From: Glycomyces niveus
GTDB lineage: Bacteria > Actinomycetota > Actinomycetes > Mycobacteriales > Micromonosporaceae
NCBI RefSeq assembly: GCF_017592475.1
Contig: NZ_JAGFNP010000003.1
Span: 310,001 to 374,000 of the forward strand
Reading direction: 5' to 3'
Length of the DNA: 64,000 nucleotides
Shown piece after piece: positions 49,056-59,905 of the stretch; positions within the stretch are counted from its first letter, which is position 1; each line of letters begins with the position of its first letter. The notes beneath the pieces were generated by a model that was given only the letters and a program-made list of their open reading frames with translations, made no database searches and was not told the origin of the DNA. A program made the position numbers and the translations under genes.

Positions 49056-52000
49056 TCAGCGCGAGGCGGCCGCCTCGGGGATGACGTCCTTGATGAGGTC
49101 GGCGCACCACTGGAGCAGCGCCAGGCCCTCGAGCGGCTTGCCGCCGATCTTCGAGGTCGTCGGGCGCGGGACGCTGATGAGGCCGGCCGGCTGCTTGTAG
49201 TGCGCATCCGGGTAGTGGCGGCTCAGGCGCAGCTGCTTCGAGTCCGGCAGCTCGATGGTGGAGAACCGGAGGTTCTTGCCCTGCAACGCGACGTCGGTCA
49301 GGCCGTGGTTGCGGGCGAGGAGCCGGAAGCGCGCCAGATGGAACAGCGTCTGCACCTGGTCGGGCGCGGGGCCGTACCGGTCCTCCATCTCCTCGCGCAC
49401 CTCGTCCAGCTCGGCCTCGCTGTGGACCTCGGAGATCTTGCGGTACATCTCCAGGCGCAGCCGCTCGACCTCCACGTAGTCGAACGGGATGTTCGCGTCC
49501 AGCGGCAGCTCGACCTTGACCGGCGCGGGCGGCTCCTCGGCGCCGCCCTTGAACGACGCCACCGCCTCGCCGACCATGCGCAGGTACAGGTCGAAGCCGA
49601 CATCGGCGATGTGCCCGGACTGCTCGGCGCCGAGCAGGTTGCCCGCGCCGCGGATCTCCAAGTCCTTCATGGCGACGTACATGCCCGCGCCGAGCTCGGA
49701 GTGCTGCGCGATCGTCGCGAGCCGCTCGTGAGCGGTCTCCGAGAGCGGCTGCTCCGGCGGGTACAGGAAGTACGCATAGGCGCGTTCGCGGCTGCGCCCG
49801 ACCCGGCCGCGGATCTGGTGCAGCTGCGAGAGGCCGAGGAGGTCGGCGCGCTCGACGATGAGGGTGTTCGCGTTCGGGATGTCGATGCCCGACTCGATGA
49901 TCGTGGTCGAGACGAGCACGTCGTACTCGCCCTCCCAGAAGCCCTGCATGATCTGCTCGAGCTGCGACTCCGTCATCTTGCCGTGGGCGACCGCGACGCG
50001 GGCCTCGGGGATGAGCTCGCGCAGGCGCTGCGCGGCCTTGTCGATCGACTCGACCCGGTTGTGCAGGTAGAACGCCTGGCCGTCGCGCAGCAGCTCGCGG
50101 CGGATCGCGGCGGCGACCTGCTTGCCCTCCCACGCGCCCACATACGTCAGGACGGGGTGCCGCTCCTCGGGCGGGGTCTGGATCTGCGACATCTCGCGGA
50201 TGCCCGTCACCGCCATCTCGAGCGTGCGCGGGATCGGGGTCGCGGACATGGTGAGCACGTCCACGGCGGTGCGCAGCGCCTTCAGCTTCTCCTTGTGCTC
50301 CACGCCGAACCGCTGCTCTTCGTCCACGATGATGAGACCGAGGTCCTTGAAGCGGGTCTCGGCCTGGAGGAGCCGGTGCGTGCCCACGAGGATGTCGACC
50401 TCGCCGGCCGCGATGCCCTTCTGGATCTCGGCCGCCTCGCGCGCCGACTGGAACCGCGAGAGCTGCTTGATCTTCACCGGGAACTGGCCCATGCGCTCGA
50501 CGAACGTGCCGTAGTGCTGGCTCGCCAGCAGCGTGGTCGGCACCAGGACCGCCACCTGCTTGCCGTCCTGCACCGCCTTGAACGCCGCGCGCACCGCGAC
50601 CTCGGTCTTGCCGTAGCCCACGTCGCCCATGACGAGGCGGTCCATCGGGACGCGCGCCTCCATGTCCGCCTTGGTGTCCATGATGGCCGACATCTGGTCG
50701 GGGGTCTCGATGTACGGGAACGCGTCCTCGAGCTCGCGCTGCCACGGCGTGTCCGGGCTGAACGCGTGCCCTTGCGCCGCTTGGCGGGCCGCGTACAGCT
50801 GGATGAGCTCGGCGGCGATCTCGCGCACGGCCTTGCGGGCGCGGCGCTTCGTCTTCTGCCAGTCCGCGCCGCCGAGCTTGTGCACGGTGGGCTGCTCGCC
50901 GCCGACGTACCGGGTGAGCTGGTCGAGCGAGTCGGTGGGCACGAACAGCCGGTCGCCGGGCTGGCCGCGCTTCGAGGCGGCGTACTCGATCACCAGGTAC
51001 TCGCGCTCGGCCCCGCCGATCGCGCGGCGCACCAGTTCCACGTACTTGCCGACGCCGTGCGCGTCGTGGACCACGAAGTCCCCGGGGGAGAGTTCGAGTG
51101 GGTTGACGACGCCGCGGCGCTTGGCGGCCTTGCCCTTCCGGGGCTTCTGGGCCGCGAGGGCCTTGCCGCCGGCGATGTCGGCGGCCGTGACGACCACGAG
51201 ACCCGAAGCGGCGTCGGCGAACCCGAGCGCGAGCGTGCCGGTGCAGGCGACGACCTCGCCCGCGCGGAACGCCGCCGGGGCGGGCTCCAGGTGCGCGCCG
51301 ATCCCCTCGGCCTTGAGCTGCTCGGCGGCGCGCTCGGCCCCGCCGAGGGCCGGGTAGACCACGGCGACGGCGCGGCCCTCGCGGGTCCAGGCCTGCATGT
51401 CGGCCACGAGCTGCGGCGTGTTGCCGTGGTAGCGCGGGGTCTCGGTGATGCCGAGGTCCACGGTGACCGCGTCGTCGGCCGAGACCTCTCCATAGTGGAG
51501 CGGTTCGCCGGTGATGGCCGCGAGCTCCGCGGCGATCGCGTCCTCCTCGGGGGCGACGGCGAACGGCGAGATCGTCCACCAGCGCTGGCCCTTGGCGAGC
51601 GCGGCGGTGCGGGCTTCGGCGAGGTCGTGGAAGGTGCCGGCACTCAACAGATTTACGGCGTCGCGAGCTCCGCCGTGGCGCAGGTCGACGGGCGCTTCGG
51701 CCCCGGCCGCGGCGGCGGCCCAGGAGGCTTCGAGGAACTCGTTCGAGGTGGCGACGAGGTCGAGCGCGCGGGTGCGGATGCGCTCGGGCTCGATCGCGAC
51801 GACGAGCGCGTTCCGGGGCAGGACCTCCTGGAACAGCTGCAGCTCTTCGGGTCCGGCGAGCGCGGGCAGCAGGGACTCCATGCCTTCGACCGGGATGCCC
51901 TGGGCGAGTTTGGCGCACATCTCGGCGAGCCCGGGGTAGGCGTCGCCGAGGGCGGCGGCGCGGTCGCGGACCTCGTCGGTGAGGAGGAGTTCGCGGCAGG

Positions 52001-52697
52001 CGACGGCGCGCAGCTCGGGGGCTTCGTCGAGGGAGCGCTGGTCGGCGACGGAGAACTCGCGGATGGAGTCGACCTCGTCACCGAAGAACTCGAGGCGCAG
52101 CGGGTGCTGGGCGGTGGGCGGGAACACGTCGAGGATGCCGCCGCGCACGGCGAACTCGCCGCGCTTCTCGACCAGGTCGACGCGCTCGTACGCGAGGTCC
52201 ACGAGGTGGGCGGCGAGGTCGGTGAGGTCGGTCTCGTCGCCGCGTCGCAGCTGCACGGGTTCACGTTCGCCGAGGCCTTTGAGCTGGGGCTGGAGGGCGC
52301 CGCGCACGGGGGTGACGATGACGCGGGGGAGGTTCCCGGCGTGGATGCGGTGGAGGAGTTCGAGGCGGGCGCCGACGGTGTCGGAGCGCGGGGAGAGGCG
52401 CTCGTGGGGCAGGGTCTCCCAGGCGGGGTAGAGGGCGATGTCCTCTTCGGCGATGAAGGAGGCGAGGGATTCGGCCAGCTCTTCGGCTTCGCGGGAGGTC
52501 GCGGTGACGGCGAGCACGGGCCCGCCGGCGTGGGCGGCGGCCTGGGCGAGGGCGAGGGGGCGCGCGCCGGGCACGGCGACGACGTCCACCGGGCGGTCGG
52601 ACGAGGACGCGAGCTCGGCGATGCGGGCCAGCTTGGGCGCCTTGGCGGCGGCCGTGAGCAGGCTCGCGAGTTTCGGAACGGATCGGCCTTCGGACAT
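49056..52697 (-). CDS. mfd: transcription-repair coupling factor
   Basis: SF2 translocase that removes stalled RNA polymerase at DNA lesions and recruits UvrA. The 1213-residue protein has the N-terminal UvrB-like part (LYPAWETLPHERLSPRSDTV), a RNA-polymerase-interacting domain (PGDFVVHDAHGVGKYVELVR), and the RecG-like helicase: Walker A MGDVGYGKTEVAVRAAFKAV, DEEQRF box (IIVDEEQRFGVEHKEKL), SATPIPRTLEMAV and GRVGRSRERAYAYF. The C-terminal TRCF domain follows. ATG 52697 has an AGGAG box. Upstream lies a 33-bp tandem repeat. Confidence 0.97.
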   Translation of the reverse strand: MSEGRSVPKLASLLTAAAKAPKLARIAELASSSDRPVDVVAVPGARPLALAQAAAHAGGPVLAVTATSREAEELAESLASFIAEEDIALYPAWETLPHERLSPRSDTVGARLELLHRIHAGNLPRVIVTPVRGALQPQLKGLGEREPVQLRRGDETDLTDLAAHLVDLAYERVDLVEKRGEFAVRGGILDVFPPTAQHPLRLEFFGDEVDSIREFSVADQRSLDEAPELRAVACRELLLTDEVRDRAAALGDAYPGLAEMCAKLAQGIPVEGMESLLPALAGPEELQLFQEVLPRNALVVAIEPERIRTRALDLVATSNEFLEASWAAAAAGAEAPVDLRHGGARDAVNLLSAGTFHDLAEARTAALAKGQRWWTISPFAVAPEEDAIAAELAAITGEPLHYGEVSADDAVTVDLGITETPRYHGNTPQLVADMQAWTREGRAVAVVYPALGGAERAAEQLKAEGIGAHLEPAPAAFRAGEVVACTGTLALGFADAASGLVVVTAADIAGGKALAAQKPRKGKAAKRRGVVNPLELSPGDFVVHDAHGVGKYVELVRRAIGGAEREYLVIEYAASKRGQPGDRLFVPTDSLDQLTRYVGGEQPTVHKLGGADWQKTKRRARKAVREIAAELIQLYAARQAAQGHAFSPDTPWQRELEDAFPYIETPDQMSAIMDTKADMEARVPMDRLVMGDVGYGKTEVAVRAAFKAVQDGKQVAVLVPTTLLASQHYGTFVERMGQFPVKIKQLSRFQSAREAAEIQKGIAAGEVDILVGTHRLLQAETRFKDLGLIIVDEEQRFGVEHKEKLKALRTAVDVLTMSATPIPRTLEMAVTGIREMSQIQTPPEERHPVLTYVGAWEGKQVAAAIRRELLRDGQAFYLHNRVESIDKAAQRLRELIPEARVAVAHGKMTESQLEQIMQGFWEGEYDVLVSTTIIESGIDIPNANTLIVERADLLGLSQLHQIRGRVGRSRERAYAYFLYPPEQPLSETAHERLATIAQHSELGAGMYVAMKDLEIRGAGNLLGAEQSGHIADVGFDLYLRMVGEAVASFKGGAEEPPAPVKVELPLDANIPFDYVEVERLRLEMYRKISEVHSEAELDEVREEMEDRYGPAPDQVQTLFHLARFRLLARNHGLTDVALQGKNLRFSTIELPDSKQLRLSRHYPDAHYKQPAGLISVPRPTTSKIGGKPLEGLALLQWCADLIKDVIPEAAASR

Positions 52698-52814
52698 GCG
52701 GACTCCTGCGAGGTTCCGGGCTTGGCTGTGCTCGAGGCACGACGATTGGCCGGAATCCAGGCCCGCATGGGGTCCGATTCCGGCAACCGGTCGAGTCTAC
52801 CTCGCGCCGACAGC

Positions 52815-52880
52815 GCTAATTTACGGCTCGCAAGCGTCGCCGAGGGTGCTAATTTACGGCTCGCAAGCGTCGCCGAGGGC
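52815..52880. repeat. 33-bp tandem duplication upstream of mfd
   Basis: Two adjacent copies (52815-52847 and 52848-52880) that differ only at the last base, beginning GCTAATTTACGGCTCGCAAG. They lie between mfd and the metal-dependent hydrolase gene (both minus strand), about 120-180 bp upstream of the mfd start. The unit contains a TTGCGA sequence on the minus strand that could be a -35 element. Confidence 0.7.
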
Positions 52881-52893
52881 GGGCCGACCGAGA

Positions 52894-53724
52894 TTATTCG
52901 GAGGCGCCCTGGCCCGTGCTCGTGTCGAAGAGCAGGTGCTGCACCTCGGGCACGTTGTAGAGCATGCCGATCACGACGAGGACGGTGAGCACGGGCAGGA
53001 GGATGCGGTTCTCCTCCTTGCCGCCCGCGCGGAGGGCGACCTTGTTGGGCAGGCCGATGTCGCGCCAGCGGCGGCCCTGGATCGGGATCGGGAAGAACAG
53101 GGGCGAGCCCATCTTCGTGATCATGTCCCCGAGGATGTGGATGAAGCAGCCGATGCCCATCGCGAGCCCCAGCACCCAGTAGTCGCGGCCCTCGGGCAGG
53201 AACCGGTACATGCCGTAGGAGGCGACGAGCGCGACGCCGGTGGTGACGAGCCAGCCCTTCTTCTCCACGGTCTCGGCGAGCAGGCCGCGCACCGCCAGAC
53301 CGGTGAGCACGAACAGGATCGCGATCACCGCCGGCTTGCCGAACTGGTAGGCCAGGAACCCGGTGCCGGTGCCCACGAGTGCGGCGTGGACGGCGGTGTG
53401 GGTGAAGGTGCGGTGGCCGTTCTTCCGCTTCTTGTCCTTCTTCGATTTCGTGAGGAGGTAGAACCAGTAGCAGAGGCGTTCCACGATCTCGGCGACGAAC
53501 AGGGAGACCACGCCGAACGACCGGGCCACAGTGGACCCGCCCTTGTTCTCGGTGACCTTGCCGGCGCAGTCGATGTCGGGATAGAGGGCGGCACCGGAGG
53601 CGACGATCGTGCCGACGATGAGCTCGGCGGAGGACTGGTCGATGCCGAACGCGATGTCGGCGACCGCCGAGCCCGCGAGCCACAGGGCGGCGCCGGACAT
53701 GGCGTGGGTCGGGCCCATGACCAT
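52894..53724 (-). CDS. YdjM-like membrane metal-dependent hydrolase (DUF457)
   Basis: A 276-residue membrane protein of the metal-dependent hydrolase/YdjM family: MVMGPTHAMSGAALWLAGSA, then YPDIDCAGK with the conserved DID, RTFTHTAVHAALVGTG and IHILGDMITKMG. The repeated H and D residues in these positions are thought to bind a metal. Four to five hydrophobic spans. AAGGAG lies upstream of ATG 53724. The role is unknown. Convergent with none; it is on the same strand as mfd. Confidence 0.9.
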   Translation of the reverse strand: MVMGPTHAMSGAALWLAGSAVADIAFGIDQSSAELIVGTIVASGAALYPDIDCAGKVTENKGGSTVARSFGVVSLFVAEIVERLCYWFYLLTKSKKDKKRKNGHRTFTHTAVHAALVGTGTGFLAYQFGKPAVIAILFVLTGLAVRGLLAETVEKKGWLVTTGVALVASYGMYRFLPEGRDYWVLGLAMGIGCFIHILGDMITKMGSPLFFPIPIQGRRWRDIGLPNKVALRAGGKEENRILLPVLTVLVVIGMLYNVPEVQHLLFDTSTGQGASE

Positions 53725-53922
53725 AGTGGGGACTCCTTCAAGGGCAGTGTGGGAGCAGTGGTGTTCGGAAGCAGAGCCTGCTTGCAAGCTGTGGAGACTA
53801 TCCCACACGCGCACGACAACTGCGGTCCCAGGCGCGGCAGACCTCCAGCCCCGCAACATCATTCCCGTATCGGTACGATCACGACGCCTACCTGCGGGGG
53901 CGTCCCGCGCTATCGTCGAGGG

Positions 53923-54789
53923 GTGTTCGACTCCTCGCAGCTCGCGGCTTATCTCAAGCGCGTCGGGATCACCGCCCCGCGGCGCCCCACGCTCCACGCG
54001 CTGCGGCGCATCCACCGCGCGCACGTCGGCGCCATCCCGTACGAGAACCTCGACATCCAGCTCGGCCGGCCCATCCGGCTCGACACCGACTCGCTGTTCG
54101 CCAAGCTCGTCGACGGCGGCCGCGGCGGCTACTGCTACGAGCACAACGGCACGCTCGCCCACGCCCTGGAGGCCATGGGCTTCGACGTGCGCCGCGTCCT
54201 CGGCGGCGTCGCCCGCGAGACCGAGGGCGAGGGCAACTGGTGGAACCACATGCCGCTCGTGGTGCGCTTCCCGAACGGCGAGGAGTACCTGGCCGATGCG
54301 GGCATCGGCACCGGCTTCCGCGACCCGCTCCCGATCCGCAGCGGCAGCTACCGGGTCGGCCCCTTCAACTTCGGCGTCTGGAACCTCGGCGGCGACGAGT
54401 GGCGCTGCTCGATCGACCCCCGGGTCACCAATCTGACCTTCGACTTCACCCTCGCCGCCCGCGAAGTGGCCGAGTTCGAGGCGAAGTGCACCGAGCTCTC
54501 GACCTCCCCCGACTCGCCGTTCGTGAAGACCTTGACCGTGCAGAACCCCGGCGAGCACGACATCTGGGTCCTGCGCGCCCGGACCCTCACTGTCTACGAC
54601 CCGAAGCTCCCCGACGGCAAGTCCGTCAAGGTGATCGAGGACCCGTCCGAGTTCGCCGCGCACCTGCGCGGCCGCTTCAACCTCACGCTCGCCCACGCCG
54701 AGGTCGAGGCACTGTGGGCGAAGGCGGTCGAGCAGCACGAACGCAAGCTCGCCGAGGACGCGGCCGCCGCGAGCAAGACCTCCGCTTGA
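53923..54789 (+). CDS. nat: arylamine N-acetyltransferase
   Basis: Transfers acetyl from acetyl-CoA to arylamines or hydrazines. The 288-residue protein has the full catalytic triad: Cys71 in GGRGGYCYEHN, His109 in WWNHMPLVVRF, and Asp125 in EYLADAGIG. The start is GTG 53923 with the N-terminus FDSSQLAAYLKRVGITAP. A family member often confers isoniazid or arylamine acetylation, but the physiological substrate is unknown. It diverges from the hydrolase gene at 53724 and converges on the SpoU gene one base away. Confidence 0.93.
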   Translation: MFDSSQLAAYLKRVGITAPRRPTLHALRRIHRAHVGAIPYENLDIQLGRPIRLDTDSLFAKLVDGGRGGYCYEHNGTLAHALEAMGFDVRRVLGGVARETEGEGNWWNHMPLVVRFPNGEEYLADAGIGTGFRDPLPIRSGSYRVGPFNFGVWNLGGDEWRCSIDPRVTNLTFDFTLAAREVAEFEAKCTELSTSPDSPFVKTLTVQNPGEHDIWVLRARTLTVYDPKLPDGKSVKVIEDPSEFAAHLRGRFNLTLAHAEVEALWAKAVEQHERKLAEDAAAASKTSA

Positions 54790-54790
54790 G

Positions 54791-55612
54791 CTAGCCCGCG
54801 CTGCGCTGGCGGGCGGCCTCGTAGAGCGCCACCGAACCCGCGTTCGCCGCGTTCAGCGACGAGGCGGCCTTGGGCGACATGGGGATGCGCGCCGTGGCGT
54901 CGGCGAGTTCGAACCAGGACTTCGCCATGCCCGCGGTCTCGTTGCCGATCACGAGCAGGGTCGGGCCGCGGAGGTCGTGTTCGAACAGTGCCCGCTCGCC
55001 GGCCTCGTCGGTGCCGATGACGATCGGCGCGTGGTCCTGCTTGCGCGCCCACTCGACCACCTCGTGCGCGGAAGCGGCGCTCACCACCGGCATCGCGAAC
55101 AGGCTCCCGGTGGAAGCGCGGACCGCCTTGGGGTCGTACGGGTCCGCGGCGTTGCGGCCGGTGATGACCACGGCGTCGGCTCCGAACGCGTCCGCCGAGC
55201 GGATCAGCGAGCCGACGTTGCCGGGACTCGTGGGCCGGTCGATGACGATGCCCAGCCAGTCGGGCCGGGTCGCGATGTCGGCGAGCTTCTGCTGCGGGAT
55301 CTTGACCTGGGCGATGAGTTCGGGCGCCTGCTCGTCCTTCTCCCCCAGTTCGGCGAGGAGCACGCCGGACACGGCCGCCTGCTCGATGTGCGGACGCTCG
55401 AGGAGGCCGCGCGCCCAGTCGGAGAGCTTCGAGCGGTCGGCGTCGTAGAGCAGGGCCTCGATCGTCCAGCCGTGCTCGACCGCGAGCGAGATCGGCCGCA
55501 CCCCCTGCACGAGGAACGACCCGGCCCGGTGGCGCTTGGTGCGGTTGCGCAGCAAGGTCTCCCACTGCTGGTACTTGGCGTTGCGCACACTGACCCGCAG
55601 GGTTCTCGACAT
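54791..55612 (-). CDS. TrmH/SpoU-family RNA 2'-O-methyltransferase
   Basis: A 273-residue SPOUT methyltransferase. The catalytic motifs are DRPTSPGNVGSLIRSADAFG (motif 1), LVIGNETAGM (motif 2) and IPMSPKAASSLNAANAGSVA (motif 3, forming the knot that binds SAM). The N-terminal region (FLVQGVRPISLAVEHGWTIE) is the L30e-like substrate-binding domain. Such enzymes methylate 2'-OH in rRNA or tRNA; the exact target cannot be read. Confidence 0.92.
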   Translation of the reverse strand: MSRTLRVSVRNAKYQQWETLLRNRTKRHRAGSFLVQGVRPISLAVEHGWTIEALLYDADRSKLSDWARGLLERPHIEQAAVSGVLLAELGEKDEQAPELIAQVKIPQQKLADIATRPDWLGIVIDRPTSPGNVGSLIRSADAFGADAVVITGRNAADPYDPKAVRASTGSLFAMPVVSAASAHEVVEWARKQDHAPIVIGTDEAGERALFEHDLRGPTLLVIGNETAGMAKSWFELADATARIPMSPKAASSLNAANAGSVALYEAARQRSAG

Positions 55613-55662
55613 GGTCTCCGGCTTTCAGGTGGTCGGGGAGGAACGTGTGGCAGAACCTACCA

Positions 55663-56118
55663 TCAGCGGCCGTCCTCCTCCGCCGCCAAGCGCTCGAGGG
55701 TGTCCGACAGCTCCCGCAGCAGGCGGTGGACGGCGGCGGCGCGGTCGTCACCCAGCGCCTCGCAGAGTCGGTCCGCGTAAGCGGCGTGGGCGGGCCCGAT
55801 GCGCCGCACCGCTTCCCGTCCCTGCACGGTCGCCGTGACGAGCTTGGCGCGCCGGTGGGCGGGATTGGGAAGGTACTCGACCATGCCGCTCTCGGCCAGG
55901 AGGTCGGCGATGCGCTGCACGGCCTGGCGGGTGATGCCCATCTCGCGCGCGATGCCCGCGACCGGCAGCGGCGTTCGCGTGACCGCCCCGAGGACCTGCC
56001 AGTGCGCCGCGGTCAGGCCGACCGGCCTGGCCAGTCCCTCCGCGACGTGGAGGAACTGGCCGTTGAGCTTGAACACCGTGACCGCCATGCCCGACAGCAG
56101 CTCCTGCCGGTCGCTCAT
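55663..56118 (-). CDS. MarR-family regulator
   Basis: A 151-residue MarR regulator: winged HTH TAAHWQVLGAVTRTPLPVAG, then EMGITRQAVQRIADLLAESG and the wing EYLPNPAHRRAKLVTATVQG. ATG 56118 overlaps the stop of the DJ-1-like gene (ATGA), so it is the second gene of a short operon. Two matching inverted repeats upstream of that operon are candidate sites for autoregulation. Confidence 0.92.
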   Translation of the reverse strand: MSDRQELLSGMAVTVFKLNGQFLHVAEGLARPVGLTAAHWQVLGAVTRTPLPVAGIAREMGITRQAVQRIADLLAESGMVEYLPNPAHRRAKLVTATVQGREAVRRIGPAHAAYADRLCEALGDDRAAAVHRLLRELSDTLERLAAEEDGR

Positions 56119-56732
56119 GCCGCCTCGCCGACCAGTTCGAAGTACCCGGCCGGGTCGCCGAGGCCGTAGAGCTTGTACCAGGAGGCCAGCACCTCGGGCG
56201 TGTACAGGTCGAGGACGGCGAGCACTTCGCGGGCGAAGTCCACCGGCTTCGTGCCCGAGGCGGTGGTGAGCCCGCGGTCGGTGACCGCCGGGACGTCGCA
56301 GTAGAGGTCGGCGCCCTTGGACCCGAAGGCCTGCACGAATTCGGGCGCGTTGCTGGTGTGCCGCCGGTCGTCGAGCAGGCCTTCGGCGGCGAGCCCGCCG
56401 GTCGCCCCGCAGATGGCCGCGACCGGGACGCCGGCGTCGAGGAACCGCCGGGCCTGCTTGGCGAAGGCCGCGTTGCCGCCGGTGAGCCAGGTGTCCGCGC
56501 CGGGCAGGAGCAGCATCGCGCTGTCCTCGACGCGGAGTCCGTCCAGCGCGAGGTCGGGCGTGATCGCCATGCCGCCCTTGGTCCTGACGGGTGCGAGCGT
56601 CTCTCCGACGGTGCGGATCTCGTACCGGCCGGGCTCGCGCTGCCAGTCGGCGCCGTTGATGTGGGCCGTCGCGTAGCCGACCTCCCAGTCGGCCAGGGTG
56701 TCGTAGACGGCCATGTGCACGTACTGCGTCAT
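56115..56732 (-). CDS. DJ-1/PfpI-family protein
   Basis: A 205-residue DJ-1/PfpI superfamily protein. The nucleophile-elbow Cys is in VPVAAICGATGGLAAEGLL, and the LLLPGADTWLTGG segment and TASGTKPVDFAREVLAVLD also match. These glutamine-amidotransferase-like proteins act as glyoxalases, deglycases or unknown hydrolases. It is the first gene of an operon with a MarR regulator, so it probably responds to a reactive or aromatic compound. Confidence 0.88.
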   Translation of the reverse strand: MTQYVHMAVYDTLADWEVGYATAHINGADWQREPGRYEIRTVGETLAPVRTKGGMAITPDLALDGLRVEDSAMLLLPGADTWLTGGNAAFAKQARRFLDAGVPVAAICGATGGLAAEGLLDDRRHTSNAPEFVQAFGSKGADLYCDVPAVTDRGLTTASGTKPVDFAREVLAVLDLYTPEVLASWYKLYGLGDPAGYFELVGEAA

Positions 56733-56754
56733 CGCGGTGCTTCCCTTCGTTCGT

Positions 56755-56791
56755 TTGACAACAGCTTGTCATATTGACAATGTGTTGTCAA
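56755..56791. promoter_or_regulatory. twin MarR operator-like repeats
   Basis: TTGACAA-N4-TTGTCA at 56755-56771 and TTGACAA-N4-TTGTCAA at 56774-56791, two nearly identical inverted repeats centred about 19-20 bp apart. They start 23 bp upstream of the DJ-1 gene start, likely overlapping the promoter. Confidence 0.75.
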
Positions 56792-56815
56792 GTTTGAGGA
56801 GGGCGCAGACAAAAA

Positions 56816-56848
56816 ACGGCCGCAGCGGCAAAGCCGCTGCGGCCGTTC
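56816..56848. terminator. hairpin terminator after ppc
   Basis: Fifteen-base perfect stem AACGGCCGCAGCGGC / GCCGCTGCGGCCGTT with an AAA loop, between the ppc stop and the DJ-1 operon promoter; on the minus strand it is followed by a run of T (complement of AAAAAA). Confidence 0.85.
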
Positions 56849-56859
56849 CCGAGTCCGGA

Positions 56860-59616
<2,757 letters not shown>

Positions 59617-59696
59617 GGAGGTCTCCACTGGTGGTCTGGGCAAACCCAAGGGGTTGGCCGCGCCGACGTCCTTGTCCGCGGTCCTGCACTAGTGCT

Positions 59697-59721
59697 CCTA
59701 GACGCTGCTGCAGGGTCTAGG
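59697..59721. promoter_or_regulatory. inverted repeat in the ppc/APS-kinase intergenic region
   Basis: CCTAGAC (59697-59703) and GTCTAGG (59715-59721) with an 11-base centre. It sits about 80-105 bp upstream of ppc in the 289-bp spacer 59617-59905; no gene was found in that spacer. A regulator site for either divergent gene is possible. Confidence 0.4.
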
Positions 59722-59905
59722 TAAAGCGCTGTCAGCGTAACTTACCGGTAATGGCCGCGCCACTTTCTCAGTCCGCCATGCGGGACGATCCGGTTCATAA
59801 GCGCCTGGCGCGGGTGAGCAGAGTGACGGCCTCGTGGCTTACGCTGGTGCGACCGAATCCGATGCCGCCCCTGCCCGTAGCACTGCGAAGGGATCCCGAC
59901 CGCCG

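Noticed and set aside
48786..52988. Plus-strand open frame of 1400 codons across mfd
   Set aside because: Shadow of mfd caused by high GC; no family motif and low-complexity Arg/Gly/Val content.
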